A stretch of DNA of 64,000 nucleotides from Pyropia yezoensis (GCA_009829735.1 CM020619.1:34016283-34080282), one strand, 5' to 3'; positions 43,179-56,300 are shown, numbered from the stretch's first letter. The notes: a model not told the origin generated them from the sequence alone. Numbers and translations: made by a program.

Positions 43179-43646
43179 TGTGGCAGTATTGACCCCCAGG
43201 TAGGGGGCAACACGTGCCATGCAAGGGGCGGCAGGCCACTAGCCTGATCCGTTCCTCCCCCTGCATTTGGGTCCATATTCCCTAAGTTTGGGATAGTTAG
43301 CTTAGTAGTAAATCCAACTTGGATTTGAGGGTTTTCTGCATTTATCGTCTTGAATTTTCGTGTGGCCCGGTGGGCAGGTGCTGGGGTGGGAGATTCTGAG
43401 TGGCGAGATTCTGAGTGGACCCTGGGGGGATAAGGGGAGGGACAGCGGGGCTTGGCCCTGCGTCCCCGTCCCGACCAAGAAACTGTTGGACCACACACCA
43501 TCTTCTTGTTTGTCCGTGGGGGGATTGCCCCACAACAGGGATAGAGTGTGTGCGACTTGCACTTCTTCCGGTTCCCCCGACACGGGAGGCAGCCCTCGCA
43601 CACCGCCCCAACTTGGGTACTGTGTGTGCGAGTGGTTTTTGCCACA
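43179..43646 (+). repeat. 5' LTR of copy C
   Basis: 468 bp, TGTGGCAGTATTGACC at the start and GTTTTTGCCACA at the end; near-identical to the LTRs of A and B. Confidence 0.95.
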
Positions 43647-43648
43647 TT

Positions 43649-43667
43649 TGGTGGAGCAGCAGGGGAC
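43649..43667 (+). other. Primer binding site of copy C
   Basis: TGGTGGAGCAGCAGGGGAC two bases after the LTR, identical to that of copy A and of element D. Confidence 0.8.
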
Positions 43668-43765
43668 AGAGGTAAACTTTACCTCCGGGTGCACCCGGGT
43701 GTAGGGGGCCCTCTGTCTCAGAGGAACGGTGGACTTGGACCGTGTCATACGGATCGTTAGCCAAC

Positions 43766-45712
43766 ATGGCTAGCTCGGACCCCCCGTCGTCCGGGGAGTA
43801 CACGGGTGACGCACGTACTTCAGTGCCTTTGAATACTGGTGAGACACAGGTGGGTTTACCTGGGGTCGCAGAGGGACTAGAGGTCCCTCAAGCCAGCAGG
43901 ACTGGAAGTGCGGGCGGGCAACAGGCCACCCCGACTCAGTCGGGAGTTCACTCGGGTGACACTTCTGACGTGGGTGGGCCGAAGTCTGGCCACCGCGTGG
44001 TATACTCAACGGGAACGTCCCAAGGGGTGAGGACTGTCCCCGCGAGTTCCACTCGGGTTGGAGCCAACTTTGGCATGGAGCCATCGCCAACTAGGCTTTC
44101 GGAGGACGGCGGACCTCCGTTGGTCGGCGATGGGCTCGCGCCCATGCCCCCGGTTGAGACCCCTGAGGAACGTGGTTACCCCTCAGGTGGACTCCCGGAG
44201 GCGGACCGAGACTCAACTGGAGTCGTCAATCCACTCCTCGCGGAAACTGTCCGTCGGGAGGCGACCAATGTGTTGCGGCAGACTTTGCCGGACCTGGTGG
44301 TCACGATGACGAATACTATTCTGAATCAGATTGTAGCGAGTTTGCCAGATGGCCTGAATGTCCAGACCGGATTGGGGCTTTCGAGCCCACAGGCGCAGGG
44401 GGAATCCCTCCCCACGCCTATCTCGGGTCGCCCCGAACTGGGGGCGACACCTGTGACTCCCAACGAGGGAGCCACACCATACGCGGTGGGGCGTACGCCC
44501 TTCACGGGGGAGTTCCCCTCGGAAACGCCGGCGGCTACACCAAGCTCGCCGTATCAGACTACAGGCACTGAGGGTGGACTTACCCCAGTGCCACAGCGGC
44601 TGTTCCCTCAACGTGAGGTGCCGCCCAAGATCCAGGTAGCCAACCCGGTCTACCAGCGGATCTTTGACTGTGAGACCTACGCTCTCCACAACAAGTCGGT
44701 GGCGTATGGTCCTGACCAGGCCCGAGCTATGGGCCGTGCCAAGAAGAATGCACTTCATTCTTTTGGGCACAGAGCGGAGTGGGATGGAACTCCCCCCCTC
44801 CGTGTCTTTGAGTTCCTACGTCGTTTCACAAAAGCCTGTGACGACAATGCCATAAGTGAAGGCATGGCTTTTTACATGCTACAGGAGTTTACGAAGGGAG
44901 ACCTGCGGACAGAACTTATGTCCGTCATGCCCAGCTCCTCAAGTGGAGGCGCTGGGGAGGTGACGTCCTATTTGGAGCTCGTCAACTGGTTGTTGAGGGC
45001 CATGGTTGATGAAGCGGCGTTGGCTTCTCAAGTCGAGGAGTTTACGCAAGCCCATCAGGAAGAGGCGGAGGACGAGTTGTCCTTTGCGGAGCGAGTCCGT
45101 AAGCTCAACAATCTTTGTGGGTTTCTTCATCCACAAGCTGTGGTGAAGAGTCGGTTTGTGGAAGGACTCCACTGGTCAGTCCGGATGGAGACCCGGGAGC
45201 ATAACACTGCCCGGGCGACCCTGGCCGAGTTGGCTAGGTTCGCCTACCGCCGAGGCGAGGCCTACCGCAAGTTGCGGGAGGAACAACGCCAGGAGCGTCA
45301 GGCCGAGTTGGCCAAGGAACGGGAAGAGGCGCGCCAGGCCAGAGAGTTGCGAGAGGCACGCCGAATCCGCAAGGAGAGGGTGGTAGCTGCCGTGGGAACT
45401 TCCCAAGGTACCTCGTCGTCTTCCCCAGTTGGGAAGACCCCTCCGGGAACTGATCATCGGTGTTGGAACTGCAACTCCGATGGTCACTGGGCATATGATT
45501 GCCCCAAGTTGAGTAAACGCATCCAACAGCTTGTTAGGAATGCGAGTAAGAAGTCGGCTACGAACGAAGTGCGTTCACGCCGCGAGGGTGGGTCTCGACC
45601 AGTGGTGGCGGTCGCCACACCCTCGACGGAGGGGGCGGACACGTCGTCCTCGGACTCGTCGTCGTCCCCTTCGCCCTCAGATTCGGACGCCAAGTCGGCG
45701 GGAAACGAATGA
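43766..45712 (+). CDS. Copy C gag
   Basis: 648 open codons from ATG to the TGA that overlaps the pol ATG. It has the same layout as copy B gag: a disordered N-terminus, a capsid-like middle, one CCHC knuckle (CWNCNSDGHWAYDC) and an acidic Ser-rich end. Protein identity with copies A and B is very high by eye, with differences clustered in the disordered N-terminal part. Confidence 0.9.
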   Translation: MASSDPPSSGEYTGDARTSVPLNTGETQVGLPGVAEGLEVPQASRTGSAGGQQATPTQSGVHSGDTSDVGGPKSGHRVVYSTGTSQGVRTVPASSTRVGANFGMEPSPTRLSEDGGPPLVGDGLAPMPPVETPEERGYPSGGLPEADRDSTGVVNPLLAETVRREATNVLRQTLPDLVVTMTNTILNQIVASLPDGLNVQTGLGLSSPQAQGESLPTPISGRPELGATPVTPNEGATPYAVGRTPFTGEFPSETPAATPSSPYQTTGTEGGLTPVPQRLFPQREVPPKIQVANPVYQRIFDCETYALHNKSVAYGPDQARAMGRAKKNALHSFGHRAEWDGTPPLRVFEFLRRFTKACDDNAISEGMAFYMLQEFTKGDLRTELMSVMPSSSSGGAGEVTSYLELVNWLLRAMVDEAALASQVEEFTQAHQEEAEDELSFAERVRKLNNLCGFLHPQAVVKSRFVEGLHWSVRMETREHNTARATLAELARFAYRRGEAYRKLREEQRQERQAELAKEREEARQARELREARRIRKERVVAAVGTSQGTSSSSPVGKTPPGTDHRCWNCNSDGHWAYDCPKLSKRIQQLVRNASKKSATNEVRSRREGGSRPVVAVATPSTEGADTSSSDSSSSPSPSDSDAKSAGNE

Positions 45713-48700
45713 CCGTTGGAGCTGGTCGTCCGAAGCTCACAACGGCAGCCTCGGCCAAGTGGGCCAAGAGGACGAACCAACCGTGTCGGATACTGCGGCG
45801 ACCTAAGGGAGTCCGCCCACCTCGGGTGGGACTTCCCAAGAACGTAAACCCACGTCGGGTCATCGCGGTGCTGACGGGTGAGAACTTCCAGGTGGCTGGA
45901 CGGGTGCAACTTGCCCCCGGCCGCGCCTGTTGTGCCCGTATCGTACTTGATACCGGGTCAGGAGCCTCCTTGATACGCAAGTCGCTATTACCAAAGGGGA
46001 TGAGGCTCCAACGCTGGAAGTCTAAAGCTGACCATCTGATCGATATCAATGGTGGGGTACTTCCCATCGTTGGTGCCGTGACCCTACCAACTCGGTTGGG
46101 GACCCATGAGGTCGACGTGACCTATGGTGTAGTTGAGAATATATCGGTACCCCTGCTTCTGGGTACCCCTTATGTCGTAACACAAGTGCCTTTGATTTGT
46201 GGCCCTGAGTACTGGGTCAAGTTGATGAATGGGGAGACTATCCCCATCCTTGGTAAGGGAAAGTCTGTGGCTCCTGTGACAGTTTCACAGTCGAAGCCTG
46301 TTTGTTCTGTGAGGGAAGGGTTTACTGCTACTCTGCGTTTAGCCCGTAAAGTCATGTTGCCCCCCAACTCGGTGGCGCACGTGGATGTTGTAACTGATTA
46401 TGCGGGGAACGGGTTGGTGCACCCTAACCCCCGTCTTGCTCGCAAGCACCAAGTGCATGTTGCCCTGGGCACGATGGACTCCAAAGCCGGAGTCCCGTGG
46501 AGGATCCAGGTGATGAACCTGAGCTCGTCGCCCAAGTTCTTCAAGTCGGGGGCCAAGTTCGGCTATATCGACCAACACGAGGGACCGGTAGTAGCGGTCA
46601 CCCTCAGCGCGGGCGCAAGTAGCGACCCGCAGTCCGGAAAGGAGAAGCATCAAGCCAAGTCGGCCGCCTCTCCTCGGCCCCAGGTAAACATGGAGGGTGT
46701 TCCACCCAGGTTGAGGGTTCAAGTTGAACGCCTCTTGGACCAATATCACAAGTTGTGGGATGGTCAATTGGGACTCATGAGAGCTACCCAACACCGGATC
46801 GAGTTGAAACCCGGTGCGCCCCCTATACGCCAACAACCGTATAGGGGGGGACCCCGTTCAAGGGCCCTCGTTAAGGAGCAAGTTGCTCGCATGGAGGCCC
46901 TCGATGTGATCGAGGCCAGCAACGCCGAGTGGGCGAGTCCGGTGGTGATCGTCCCCAAAGTTGATGGGACCCCCCGGTTCTGTATCGACTACCGTAAGCT
47001 CAACGAGAGCACGGTGAAGGATAGTTATCCCCTACCTCGGATGGATGACTGTCTGGACTCTCTGGGGGAGGCAAACGTGTTCTCTACCCTGGACTGTAAC
47101 GCGGGGTACTGGCAAATTCCCATTGCCCCGGAGGACAGGCATAAAACTACCTTTACCTGTCACTGTGGTACCTACCAGTGCAAGCGTCTACCGTTTGGCC
47201 TGTGTAACGCGCCGGCAACTTTCCAGCGCGCTATGGACATGATTCTGGCCGGAGTACGGTGGCAGATCTGTCTCGTGTACCTAGACGATATCATTGTGTT
47301 CTCCCGAAGTCCGGAGGAACACATTGGCCATCTTGGCCAGGTGTTCAAGCTACTTGCTGACGCCGGAGTGTCACTGAAGGCGAGTAAGTGCCACCTCTTC
47401 ACTCAAGAGGTGGAGTACTTGGGACATGTTGTCCGTCCGGGGCGTCTCAGTGTCAACGAGAAAAACTTGAGGGCCATCCGCAAGGCTCAGTACCCCCGGA
47501 CCCAGACCCAGATGAGGAGCTTCCTCGGGATGTGTAACGTGTACCGACGTTTCACTAAGGGCTTCGCCAAAGTGGCGAAGCCGTTGAATGAGTTAGTGAG
47601 CTCAACGCTACCGAAGAACCTGCCTCCCCCAAGTCGGGTGGAGCAGGAATCCTTTGAGACTCTTCGGGACCTTCTGCTGAAGCCCCCTATCCTGGCTATT
47701 CCCAGGTTGGGAGGCCACTACATCCTGGATGTGGACGCTAGCTACGACCAACTTGGTTGTGTGTTGCTTCAGCAACAGCCGGACAAGGAGTACTTGCCGG
47801 TGGGATACTTCAGCAAGGGGCTAAACTCGGCCGAGAAGAACTACGGAGTCACCGAGTTGGAAGGACTCGCAGTGGTATGGGCGGTGACGTCACTTCGTCA
47901 CTACCTAGAGGGTGAGAAGTTCCTCATCCGCTGCGACCACCGCGCGTTGCAGTTCATCTTCAAGACGGACTGTACGAACACTCGTCTCAACCGGTGGGAG
48001 GGTGCGACTTGCACCCTTCAACTTTGATATTGAGTACCGACCTGGCAGGCAACATGCCCTTGCCGACGGCCTCTCTCGGGTACCTACCGAGGGACTGGAC
48101 ACCACCCCAGTCGATGAGGACATCCCCATCGTGGGGGTAGTCACGCGCTCGGGTCAGGCGTTGAATCCCGAGGCGCCAGGGAACAAGAAGTACTTGCCCC
48201 TGTCCCTGGACGAAGTAGTGAAGGCCCAGGCCGAGGATCCCTTCTGCAAGTCGCAGAGGGATACCCTGGATACAGTGGCGGAGACGCGGTTCTTCCTGGG
48301 AGACGATGGCCTCCTCATGAGGAGGGGGGTATTCCAGGGGACCGAACAACTTGTCGTCCCCGCATCCCTCAAGGACAGTATCCTTGAGAGGGAGCATAAC
48401 GCTCCCACGGGTGGACACCTGGGGTCTAGTAAACTGTACCAGACCCTGAGGACCAGGTACTACTGGCCGTCCATGGTGGTGGACATCTACAGTTGGGTGG
48501 CTGCCTGCACAAGTTGTGCACAGAACCGTCTGATGGAACGGCGGCCTACTACGGCTATGCTATTGTTCCCGGCCAAGGAGCCCTTCGCCGCGTTGGCGAT
48601 GGACATCCTTGGGCCACTGCCAGTGACCGAGGAGGGCAACCAGTACCTCCTGGTCATCTGTGACCGCTTCACGAAACTTACGCGAGCGATCCCACTGGCA

Positions 48701-49694
48701 GAGATCACGGCCATGTCGGTCGTGTCAGCCTTCCTAGATCACTGGGTTGCCGCGTATGGCATTCCGGATAGTACACTATCGGACAATGGACCGCAATTTG
48801 CGTCTGTACTGTTTCAAGGAGTGCTGGATATGTTGGGGGTTAAGGCAAACTATGCCACCCCCTACCACCCACAAACTAATGGGCAGGTGGAGCGCTTCAA
48901 CAAAACTATTGTTAGGCCAGCTGCGCCATTATGTGAGTGAGCACGTGAAGACGTGGGACCAATACATTTCTATTCTGACCACTGCCTACAATTCGCAGGT
49001 TCACTCATCTACCGGGGAAGTACCCCTCGCTTTTGTGACCCCCCGTCGCGTGCGGTCTATTGCCGTGCGGCGGCCGCTCCCAACTAGGGAGGATGGTGGC
49101 AGTACGCCCACTCCTACTGAGAGTAAGGCGGAGTTCGCTGCTAGGCTTGAAAACCTCATCCCTAAAGTCAGGGCTGAGATGGACAAAGCACAAAAGCGCT
49201 ACAAGCGTACCTTTGACAAAAAGGTGCGCAACGCCAAGCATGTCCCCGAGCAGGGTGACTGGGTATTGGTCCACTCACACACCCCAACTGGGGGTAAGTT
49301 GGTGTTCCAGACGAAGGGGCCGTACCAGGTCCTTCGTACTGATGGGCGGCGCTTCACCATCGAAAGTGACGATGGGGTCCGCACAGTGAACGGACAGGAC
49401 GTGGTCAAAGTTGCACCACCGCCTGCAGGCGACCCAGCTTGGGCGCGTGCTTTGAAAACGTGGCGCCTGCCCTCGCTGCCTGCAGCAAAACAGGGCCCGC
49501 AGGAGTACGTGTTCGACAAGTTCATCGACCACGGCTGGGATGAGGATACTGACCGCCTCATGTTGAGGGTGCGTTGGTTTGGCTACAAAGCCAAGGATGA
49601 TACGTGGGAGTATGTGGAGGACCTTCCTGCTGAGAAGGTCCGGGCGTACTGTGCCCGGAACGAGATAGACCCTAACAGCCCTCCCTCAACGTGA
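45709..49694 (+). pseudogene. Copy C pol, broken
   Basis: Full-length pol region with protease (DTGSGAS), reverse transcriptase (YLDD), RNase H, integrase (HHCC and DDE signatures) and C-terminal chromodomain all recognisable in the family order. The frame is interrupted about twice. It is followed after 111 nt by the opposite-strand ORF, as in copy B. Confidence 0.92.
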
Positions 49695-49805
49695 GGGAAG
49701 GCCGAGCAACAGTGCCAAGAGAGTGCTTCAAGTCGAAGTGGTACGCAGAGTGGCTTTAAACTACAGCCCTAACCCTCACACTCTCACAACAAAGGCAGCT
49801 GCCAA

Positions 49806-50128
49806 CTAGGCACGCATGCTAGACTCTCCCACTCCACGGCCCTCGCCCTCACGTGGAGGCGAGCGGCGAGACCCACGCCGATAACGGTCCCCACTCGTTG
49901 GAAGGGGCGGCGGCTCCAAGTCGGAACCGTCGCGCCCCTCACGTCGCGCAAGTGGCGCCGACCGTGGCTACTCTTCTGCCTGGTCTTGCGCGCAAGTTTT
50001 GCGACGCAGACGCTGGACAGACTCCGTCTCCGATGGGGTAGAGGACTCCGAGACGGAGTAAGACAACTCGTCTTCCGACACGGAGGGAGAGCGCCGCGAG
50101 TGACGGGCGACGACGGCGAGGAGGCGAG
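49806..50128 (-). pseudogene. Opposite-strand extra ORF of copy C, 3' part, broken
   Basis: Matches the Arg/Ser-rich C-terminus of the copy B extra ORF. It is cut by the assembly gap on the right and has about two interruptions. Confidence 0.75.
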
Positions 50129-50628
50129 NNNNNNNNNNNNNNNNNNNNNNNNNNNNNNNNNNNNNNNNNNNNNNNNNNNNNNNNNNNNNNNNNNNNNNNN
50201 NNNNNNNNNNNNNNNNNNNNNNNNNNNNNNNNNNNNNNNNNNNNNNNNNNNNNNNNNNNNNNNNNNNNNNNNNNNNNNNNNNNNNNNNNNNNNNNNNNNN
50301 NNNNNNNNNNNNNNNNNNNNNNNNNNNNNNNNNNNNNNNNNNNNNNNNNNNNNNNNNNNNNNNNNNNNNNNNNNNNNNNNNNNNNNNNNNNNNNNNNNNN
50401 NNNNNNNNNNNNNNNNNNNNNNNNNNNNNNNNNNNNNNNNNNNNNNNNNNNNNNNNNNNNNNNNNNNNNNNNNNNNNNNNNNNNNNNNNNNNNNNNNNNN
50501 NNNNNNNNNNNNNNNNNNNNNNNNNNNNNNNNNNNNNNNNNNNNNNNNNNNNNNNNNNNNNNNNNNNNNNNNNNNNNNNNNNNNNNNNNNNNNNNNNNNN
50601 NNNNNNNNNNNNNNNNNNNNNNNNNNNN
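50129..50628. other. Assembly gap (500 N)
   Basis: Exactly 500 N, a conventional placeholder rather than a measured length. The left edge falls inside the extra ORF of copy C and the right edge inside the 5' LTR of element D. Confidence 0.98.
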
Positions 50629-50927
50629 TTCAATTTGATAGTCCGTACTGGTCACGGTATCTATAAGTTACGTATGAACAGAGGGACTTGCATCTTGGGG
50701 TGGAGGGTAGTTAGTAGTGTCTCCGAGGGTTTATAACGAGGGGGCCGGTGGCGAATCCACCGCCGGCCAAGGTAGAACAACAAACCCCTCCCATTTGGGC
50801 TCCCATCTTCGTCCCGTGGCTTGCGCTCCAAGGACAGCAACCTTGGCCTCCCGGTGACGTTGGTGCCGATCCCCCTTGGTGAGTGCTCCCTGAGAGTGGA
50901 CGTGCGACGGATCGCTATTGTGCTACA
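50629..50927 (+). repeat. 5' LTR of element D (first part in gap)
   Basis: Matches 61086-61384 of the 3' LTR and ends GTGCTACA. About 64 bp of its start are hidden in the N gap. Confidence 0.93.
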
Positions 50928-50928
50928 T

Positions 50929-50947
50929 TGGTGGAGCAGCAGGGGAC
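50929..50947 (+). other. Primer binding site of element D
   Basis: TGGTGGAGCAGCAGGGGAC one base after the LTR. It is identical to the site of copies A and C although the LTRs are unrelated, so both families use the same tRNA primer. Confidence 0.8.
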
Positions 50948-51152
50948 GGGTTTCCGTCACCCTTGTGGTGACGCCGTCTTCGGCCCTGGCACACGGATAG
51001 GGATCCGGTCCTTTTCTTGTACTCGTGGTGTTGCGACCTGATCGATTGTGTTGAGCTTTTACCTGTGACTGTGACATACTGTTACTCTCCCCAATCTACC
51101 CCCTCGCTCTCTTATTCGTGGTGATCGTTGCGTCGGTGGACTGATTGTGACT

Positions 51153-53336
51153 ATGTCTACCCAAGAGACGGGGAACGTTCAAGATGACGGATCGGCGTCG
51201 ACGCCGACTCCGGAGGTGACTACGGGAACCGGGATCGGGAACCCGATCGACAACATTGAGACGCCAATGCTTTCCGGTGCCGGATCGACGTTTGGCACGG
51301 CTCGGACGGCAGGAGGCGGGGGCCCGCCTCAACTGTCGTCGACCGACCTCACTCCGCCGCCTCCTTCACCAGGGGATTCCCTGATGGCATCATTGGCCCG
51401 CATCGAGGCCCGGTTTTCCGGACTCGACGCTCGCCAGGAGCGGACGGAGGACGCGATGGCAGTGCTGATGTCAACACGCCACACGACGGGACCCCGTCAT
51501 GTTCCTCCCACACCGGTACGGTTTGAACCAGCCGGACTACTTTCGGAGTCCACCAGGGTCAACCCCGGTGTTGCTACTCCTGGACAACCCCCGGACACAA
51601 TGGGGTATGGGTCCGACTCGTCGGCAGAGTTGGAACGGAGCCACACGGAGCGATACGCTCGGAGCACCCGAAGCGGACTCCGCGGACACGACCCGGCGGA
51701 TACGTACGCCGGGGGAGAGTCGGTTATTGGGGGAGGGGGTACCCTCTCGCAGTACCCCCACGACGAAGGAGGCCAGGCAACTCGGGTTCCCGAGGTGCCG
51801 ACGCCTGAAGTACCATCTTCAGTGGTGGAAGCTATGACCGCGCAGGTAACTGCGAGCCTACTGAGGCGGATGGAGTCCGATGAGTTCGCTCATCAACTGG
51901 CTAAGCGACTGGATATCCAGGACGCTGACACGGAGATCGTCAACGAGGTCTTCCGGTCGGTTCTTACTCCGGAACGTTATCGTTTGGAGGACCGCTCTAC
52001 CACCGTATCGGAATCGATGCGTAATACGTCGCATCGGGCGATCCGCTCTATGCAGACCCTTATGAAGGGAGTCCCTATGTTCGGGGGGCCGAACAGACGC
52101 CCGTTGGCAGTCATCGGCTTCTTGACTAGCTTCAAGGCAGCCGCAGACAAGGCGCTCGTTAACGAGGGGCTGGCCCTGGAGATCCTCCCGTTCTTTGTTG
52201 ATGAACGGGTGCGAGGCATCCTTCGCCAGGCATCCCCGATGCCGGGAATGAGGGTCGCAGCCACCCCCATGGATTACCGTGGGATATTGAAGGAGCTGCT
52301 GAGCAGCTACCTCAGTGAGGACAAGTGCGAGGACTACTATCGGGCCCTTCGCACTGCCACCGCCCAGTCCTGGGAGGATGAGGAGATGTTTGGACGCCGG
52401 ATCCAAGAGCTCGACTACGAGCTGGGGAAGCTCCTCGGAGAAGGGGAGCTACGGGCCATCCTGTTCGCAGGAGTACCCAACTACGTGCGGATATCCGCAC
52501 GGGGCGCCAACACGGCACGGACGAACTTCAGTCGACTGATGCATATGTGCAAGTCCCTGGGGGACGCCTACCGGGTTCTACATCCGGAGTGTGCCTTGGC
52601 CCCGAAGCCCAAAAGTTAGGGAGGCAAGCCCAGTCTAACCCCGTTACCGAGGCAAGAGAAGGTGGAACGTAAGGCCGCACCAGTACTGGTGGCGACCGAA
52701 CATACCCCTATTGGTGAGGATGACCCTCTAGTCGACCAACAGGGCCACCTGTTGCTACCGGCGACGCCGGTGATTGGTGAACATGGTACGGTAGCGTACA
52801 TCGCCCCGGCTGGAACCCAGTTCCAGGTCAACGAAGGAACGGGACGGCGCGTCCCGTATGTGCGGACTACGGGGTACTCCCCGGTGACGGGTAACCCTCA
52901 CCAACCCTTGCCAACATGGGCGGTGCGCACGGAGGCACCTCCGCAGATTGCGGGCCGACCCAACCGGTTGGGGGAGTCCATGTTCCGGTTGACCCAAGGA
53001 CCCAAGGCCTACCAGGGAGCAGGCACTCGGGCGCCCGAGGGAGGCAACCGTAGCTACGGGGCTACCCCGATGCGAACTCAAGGGGGGACCGGCACGTCCG
53101 GGTGTATGTTGTGTGGGGATCCCCAGCACTGGGTGTCTTCCTGCCCACTCATCCCCGAGGAGTCTCGGCGGGCAGCGGCGCAACGCAAGGCATCCACCGG
53201 GGGGTATCCCGCCCGAGCACCCGGACCCGCACCGGGTAGGCAGCCAGCTCCAGGTGGAGTACTGGCCGTCGAGGGGGCACCTCCTCAGCCGGATGTCCCG
53301 GCGGACAGCACCCTACCAAGGGCGGGAAACGAGTAA
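51153..53336 (+). pseudogene. Element D gag region
   Basis: Starts at an ATG (MSTQETGNVQDDGSAS). A disordered Pro/Thr/Ser N-terminus is followed by a helical capsid-like part (RRPLAVIGFLTSFKAAA; ELRAILFAGVPNYVRISARG). Further on comes a nucleocapsid part with one CCHC knuckle (CMLCGDPQHWVSSC), and the end GNE is like that of first-family gag. The reading frame is interrupted about once, unless the family naturally uses a slip there. It is clearly homologous in layout to the gag of copy B but very divergent in sequence. Confidence 0.8.
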
Positions 53337-53344
53337 GAGGAAGG

Positions 53345-56300
53345 ATGACCGGGGGGCGCTGGGGTTACCCAAGCAAGCCACCCCGGAGTACCGCGGGGAA
53401 AGCCCCACGGAGAGCGCGGTTGAGCCGACGCCGCATCAACCCCCGGGTACACCTTCCGGCCCCGACGACACGGCGTCAGGGGATTGATGACCAACCTCCA
53501 AGGTTGGGAGGAGAGGACGGGAAGCCCCGTCACGTTGAACCAGACAAGGGCCCTGTTCAGGATGCCCGAGCTACACCGGATATCGGTGTAGGACATGTGT
53601 TGTTTACCTTGGAGAACTTCAAGGTATCAGCCACACTGGGGGTTGACCCCCAGTCGACACGATCGTACTACCCTGTACTGGACACAGGGGCTGGACCCAA
53701 CCTTATCCGGAAGGATACCCTCCCGGACAAGTGGCTTCCACGAGTCAGAGTGACTCGGGGACCCACCATCAAGGACGCGAATGGTCGACTCATTCGTACG
53801 ACCGCAGCGATGTCGCTGCAGGTTACCATCGGGGATCTCACCACGGAAGTTGACTTCCTGGTATGTGAAACGCTATCGGTGCCCTGCATACTGGGGTGCA
53901 CCTTCATCAACGTTCACGTTGATGCAATCCGGCCAGGCCGGAGGACCGTCGAGCTTCAAGAAGCCGACGGGACGAAGCGAGGACACACGGCTATCGTCAG
54001 GGACCTGACGCTACAAGGAAGCCACGTTAACGTGGCTGAGGTGTACGCAAGCGTCGAGCCGAAGACACTTCGGTTGGCCAAGCGAACTCGCTTTGAGCCG
54101 TTGTCAGAGACAGTCCTCCCGGTTAACTGCGATCTCGCAGGCATCTGAAGAGTCCAGTCCAACCTACGGACGTACAAGCGCCATGGGTTGACCATGGCCA
54201 ACGGTCTCACAGACCTCCCAGCAGGAGGGTCGTCCCTCCTAGTGATGGCGAACTATCGCCGTAAGGCAGTCACCCTCCCGAAGGGAGCTATCCTCGGGAT
54301 TGCCGAACTCTACGAAGGAGATATCCTTACCCCTGATAAGGAAGGTAAAGTGGAACCACTTGAAGTACTGGCGGTCGCCGAGACCACCGAGCGACAGCAA
54401 CCCGATGACGGGAAGCCTAACCCATCGGCGGCTCCGGCGGACCTGCCGCCAAAGGACCAAGAGGCCTTGAAGGCACTGGCCGAGGCTGACCTCGACCACC
54501 TTCCCCCTTCGGTAGCCGAAGGGGTACGATGGATGCTAAGAAAGCATGACGTTATGTGGACAGGCGGGGCCTTGGGGACCATTGGGGCAACCCAACATCG
54601 TAAAGACCTGGTACCAGGCGCACGACCCGCCCGCTCACAACCGCACCGAGCGGGACCTATGCAACGAGAGATCGTTGATGGAGAAGTGAAGAGGATGAGT
54701 GAAGCTAAGGTGATCCGACCTTCGATGTCGGAATGGGGTGCCCCAGTCGTTATTGTGCCGAAGAAGGATCAAACCCCTCGGTTTTGCATCGATTATCGAC
54801 GCCTCAACTTGGTTACCAAGAAGGACTCATACCCTTTACCAAGGATGGATGAATGCATCGACTCCCTGGGGGAGGCTACGGTGTTTACCACCATCGACTG
54901 CAATGACGGATACTGGCAGATCCCGGTGGCGGACGAGGATATCCCCAAGACGGCATTCGTCTGTCACAGTGGAGTGTACGAGTTCCTAAGGATGCCCTTC
55001 GGATTGTCCAACGCCCCCGCTACATTCCAGCGGGCTATCGACATCATACTGTCGGGGGTGAAGTGGCGTAACTGCCTAGTGTACCTCGATGACGTCATCG
55101 TCTTCTCGCGTAACATGGATGACCATGTACAACATGTTGACGAGGTACTCACCCTCTTGAGGAACGCCGGGGTAACCCTGCGTCTGAAGAAGTGCGCCTT
55201 CTTCCAACAGACGGTCGAGTATCTGGGCCACCAGATAACCCCTGGTAAACTAGGGGTACTCGAAGCCAATACCCGGGCACTCCGGGATGCCCGGTTCCCT
55301 AACACCCAGACGCAGCTCAAGAGCTTCCTGGGAATGTGCAATGTATACCGACGGTTCGTCAAGGACTTCGCTCGGATAGCTAAACCGTTAACGGTTCTTA
55401 CGAGCAGTACCTTACCCAAGGTACTCCAACCCCCTTCGCCTAGCGAAGAGGAGGCATTCGAGTTGCTGAAGCGAGCCCTACTAGCCCCACCCGTCCTTGC
55501 GTTACCGCATAGACGGGGTACCTTCGTCATCGATGTCGATGCGTGTGATACACAAGTGGGATGCACCCTGTTACAGGGAGAGACGTTGATAGGTACCGAC
55601 AACGTTATCCCGGACCTACGTCCGGTAGGGTACTTCAGCCGGACACTCAACCCGGCTGAGCGGAACTATAGTGCCACCGAGCGTGAATGCCTCGGAGTTA
55701 TATGGGCAGTGCAACTGCTCCGTCCATACCTGGAGGGCTCCAGGTTCATCGTGAGGTCCGACCACGAACCCCTACGATGGCTCCTCAACCTTGGTGACAA
55801 GGATTCCGATAGCCATGGGAGGCTAGCCCGATGGAGGCTGAAGATGGCCGAGCACGACTACCGCACGGTGTATAAGGCTGGGTCAACCCACCACCTCGGA
55901 GACGCGTTGTCTCGACTCGACACCCCGAGCGGGGATACCCGCCCGGTGGACGAGGACATCCCGGTGGTACCGGTGTGCATGGTGGGTAATGCTACCCAGG
56001 GTATGGCTGACCATACCATGGCACACCTTGCGTGCCCATTGACCCTCGCGGACTTCCGCGAGGCACAGGCCAACGACGATGACTGTAGACGTCATCGTGC
56101 TAACCTCCTGGCCGGTACGGCCGGCATCTTCTCCGAGAACGAAGACGGACTCATATACCGGCGGGCACCCGCCGATGGACGACATGAAGTCGTGGTTCCC
56201 GTGTCCTTACGGCAAGCCGTCATGAAACGAGAACATGAGAACCCTACAGCCGGACACCCGGGGGGTTCACGTATGTTCGCAGCAATGCGAAGGTTCTTCT

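Larger units (their letters stand above)
43179..50128 (+). mobile_element. Ty3/Gypsy chromovirus, copy C (3' end in gap)
   Basis: Same family and order as copy B: 5' LTR, primer site, gag, pol, and the start of the opposite-strand ORF, where the assembly stops in an N gap. Gag is open. Pol and the extra ORF are broken, with about four interruptions in all. Similarity to copy B is high throughout, so it is not old. The 3' LTR and the target duplication are not visible. Confidence 0.95.
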
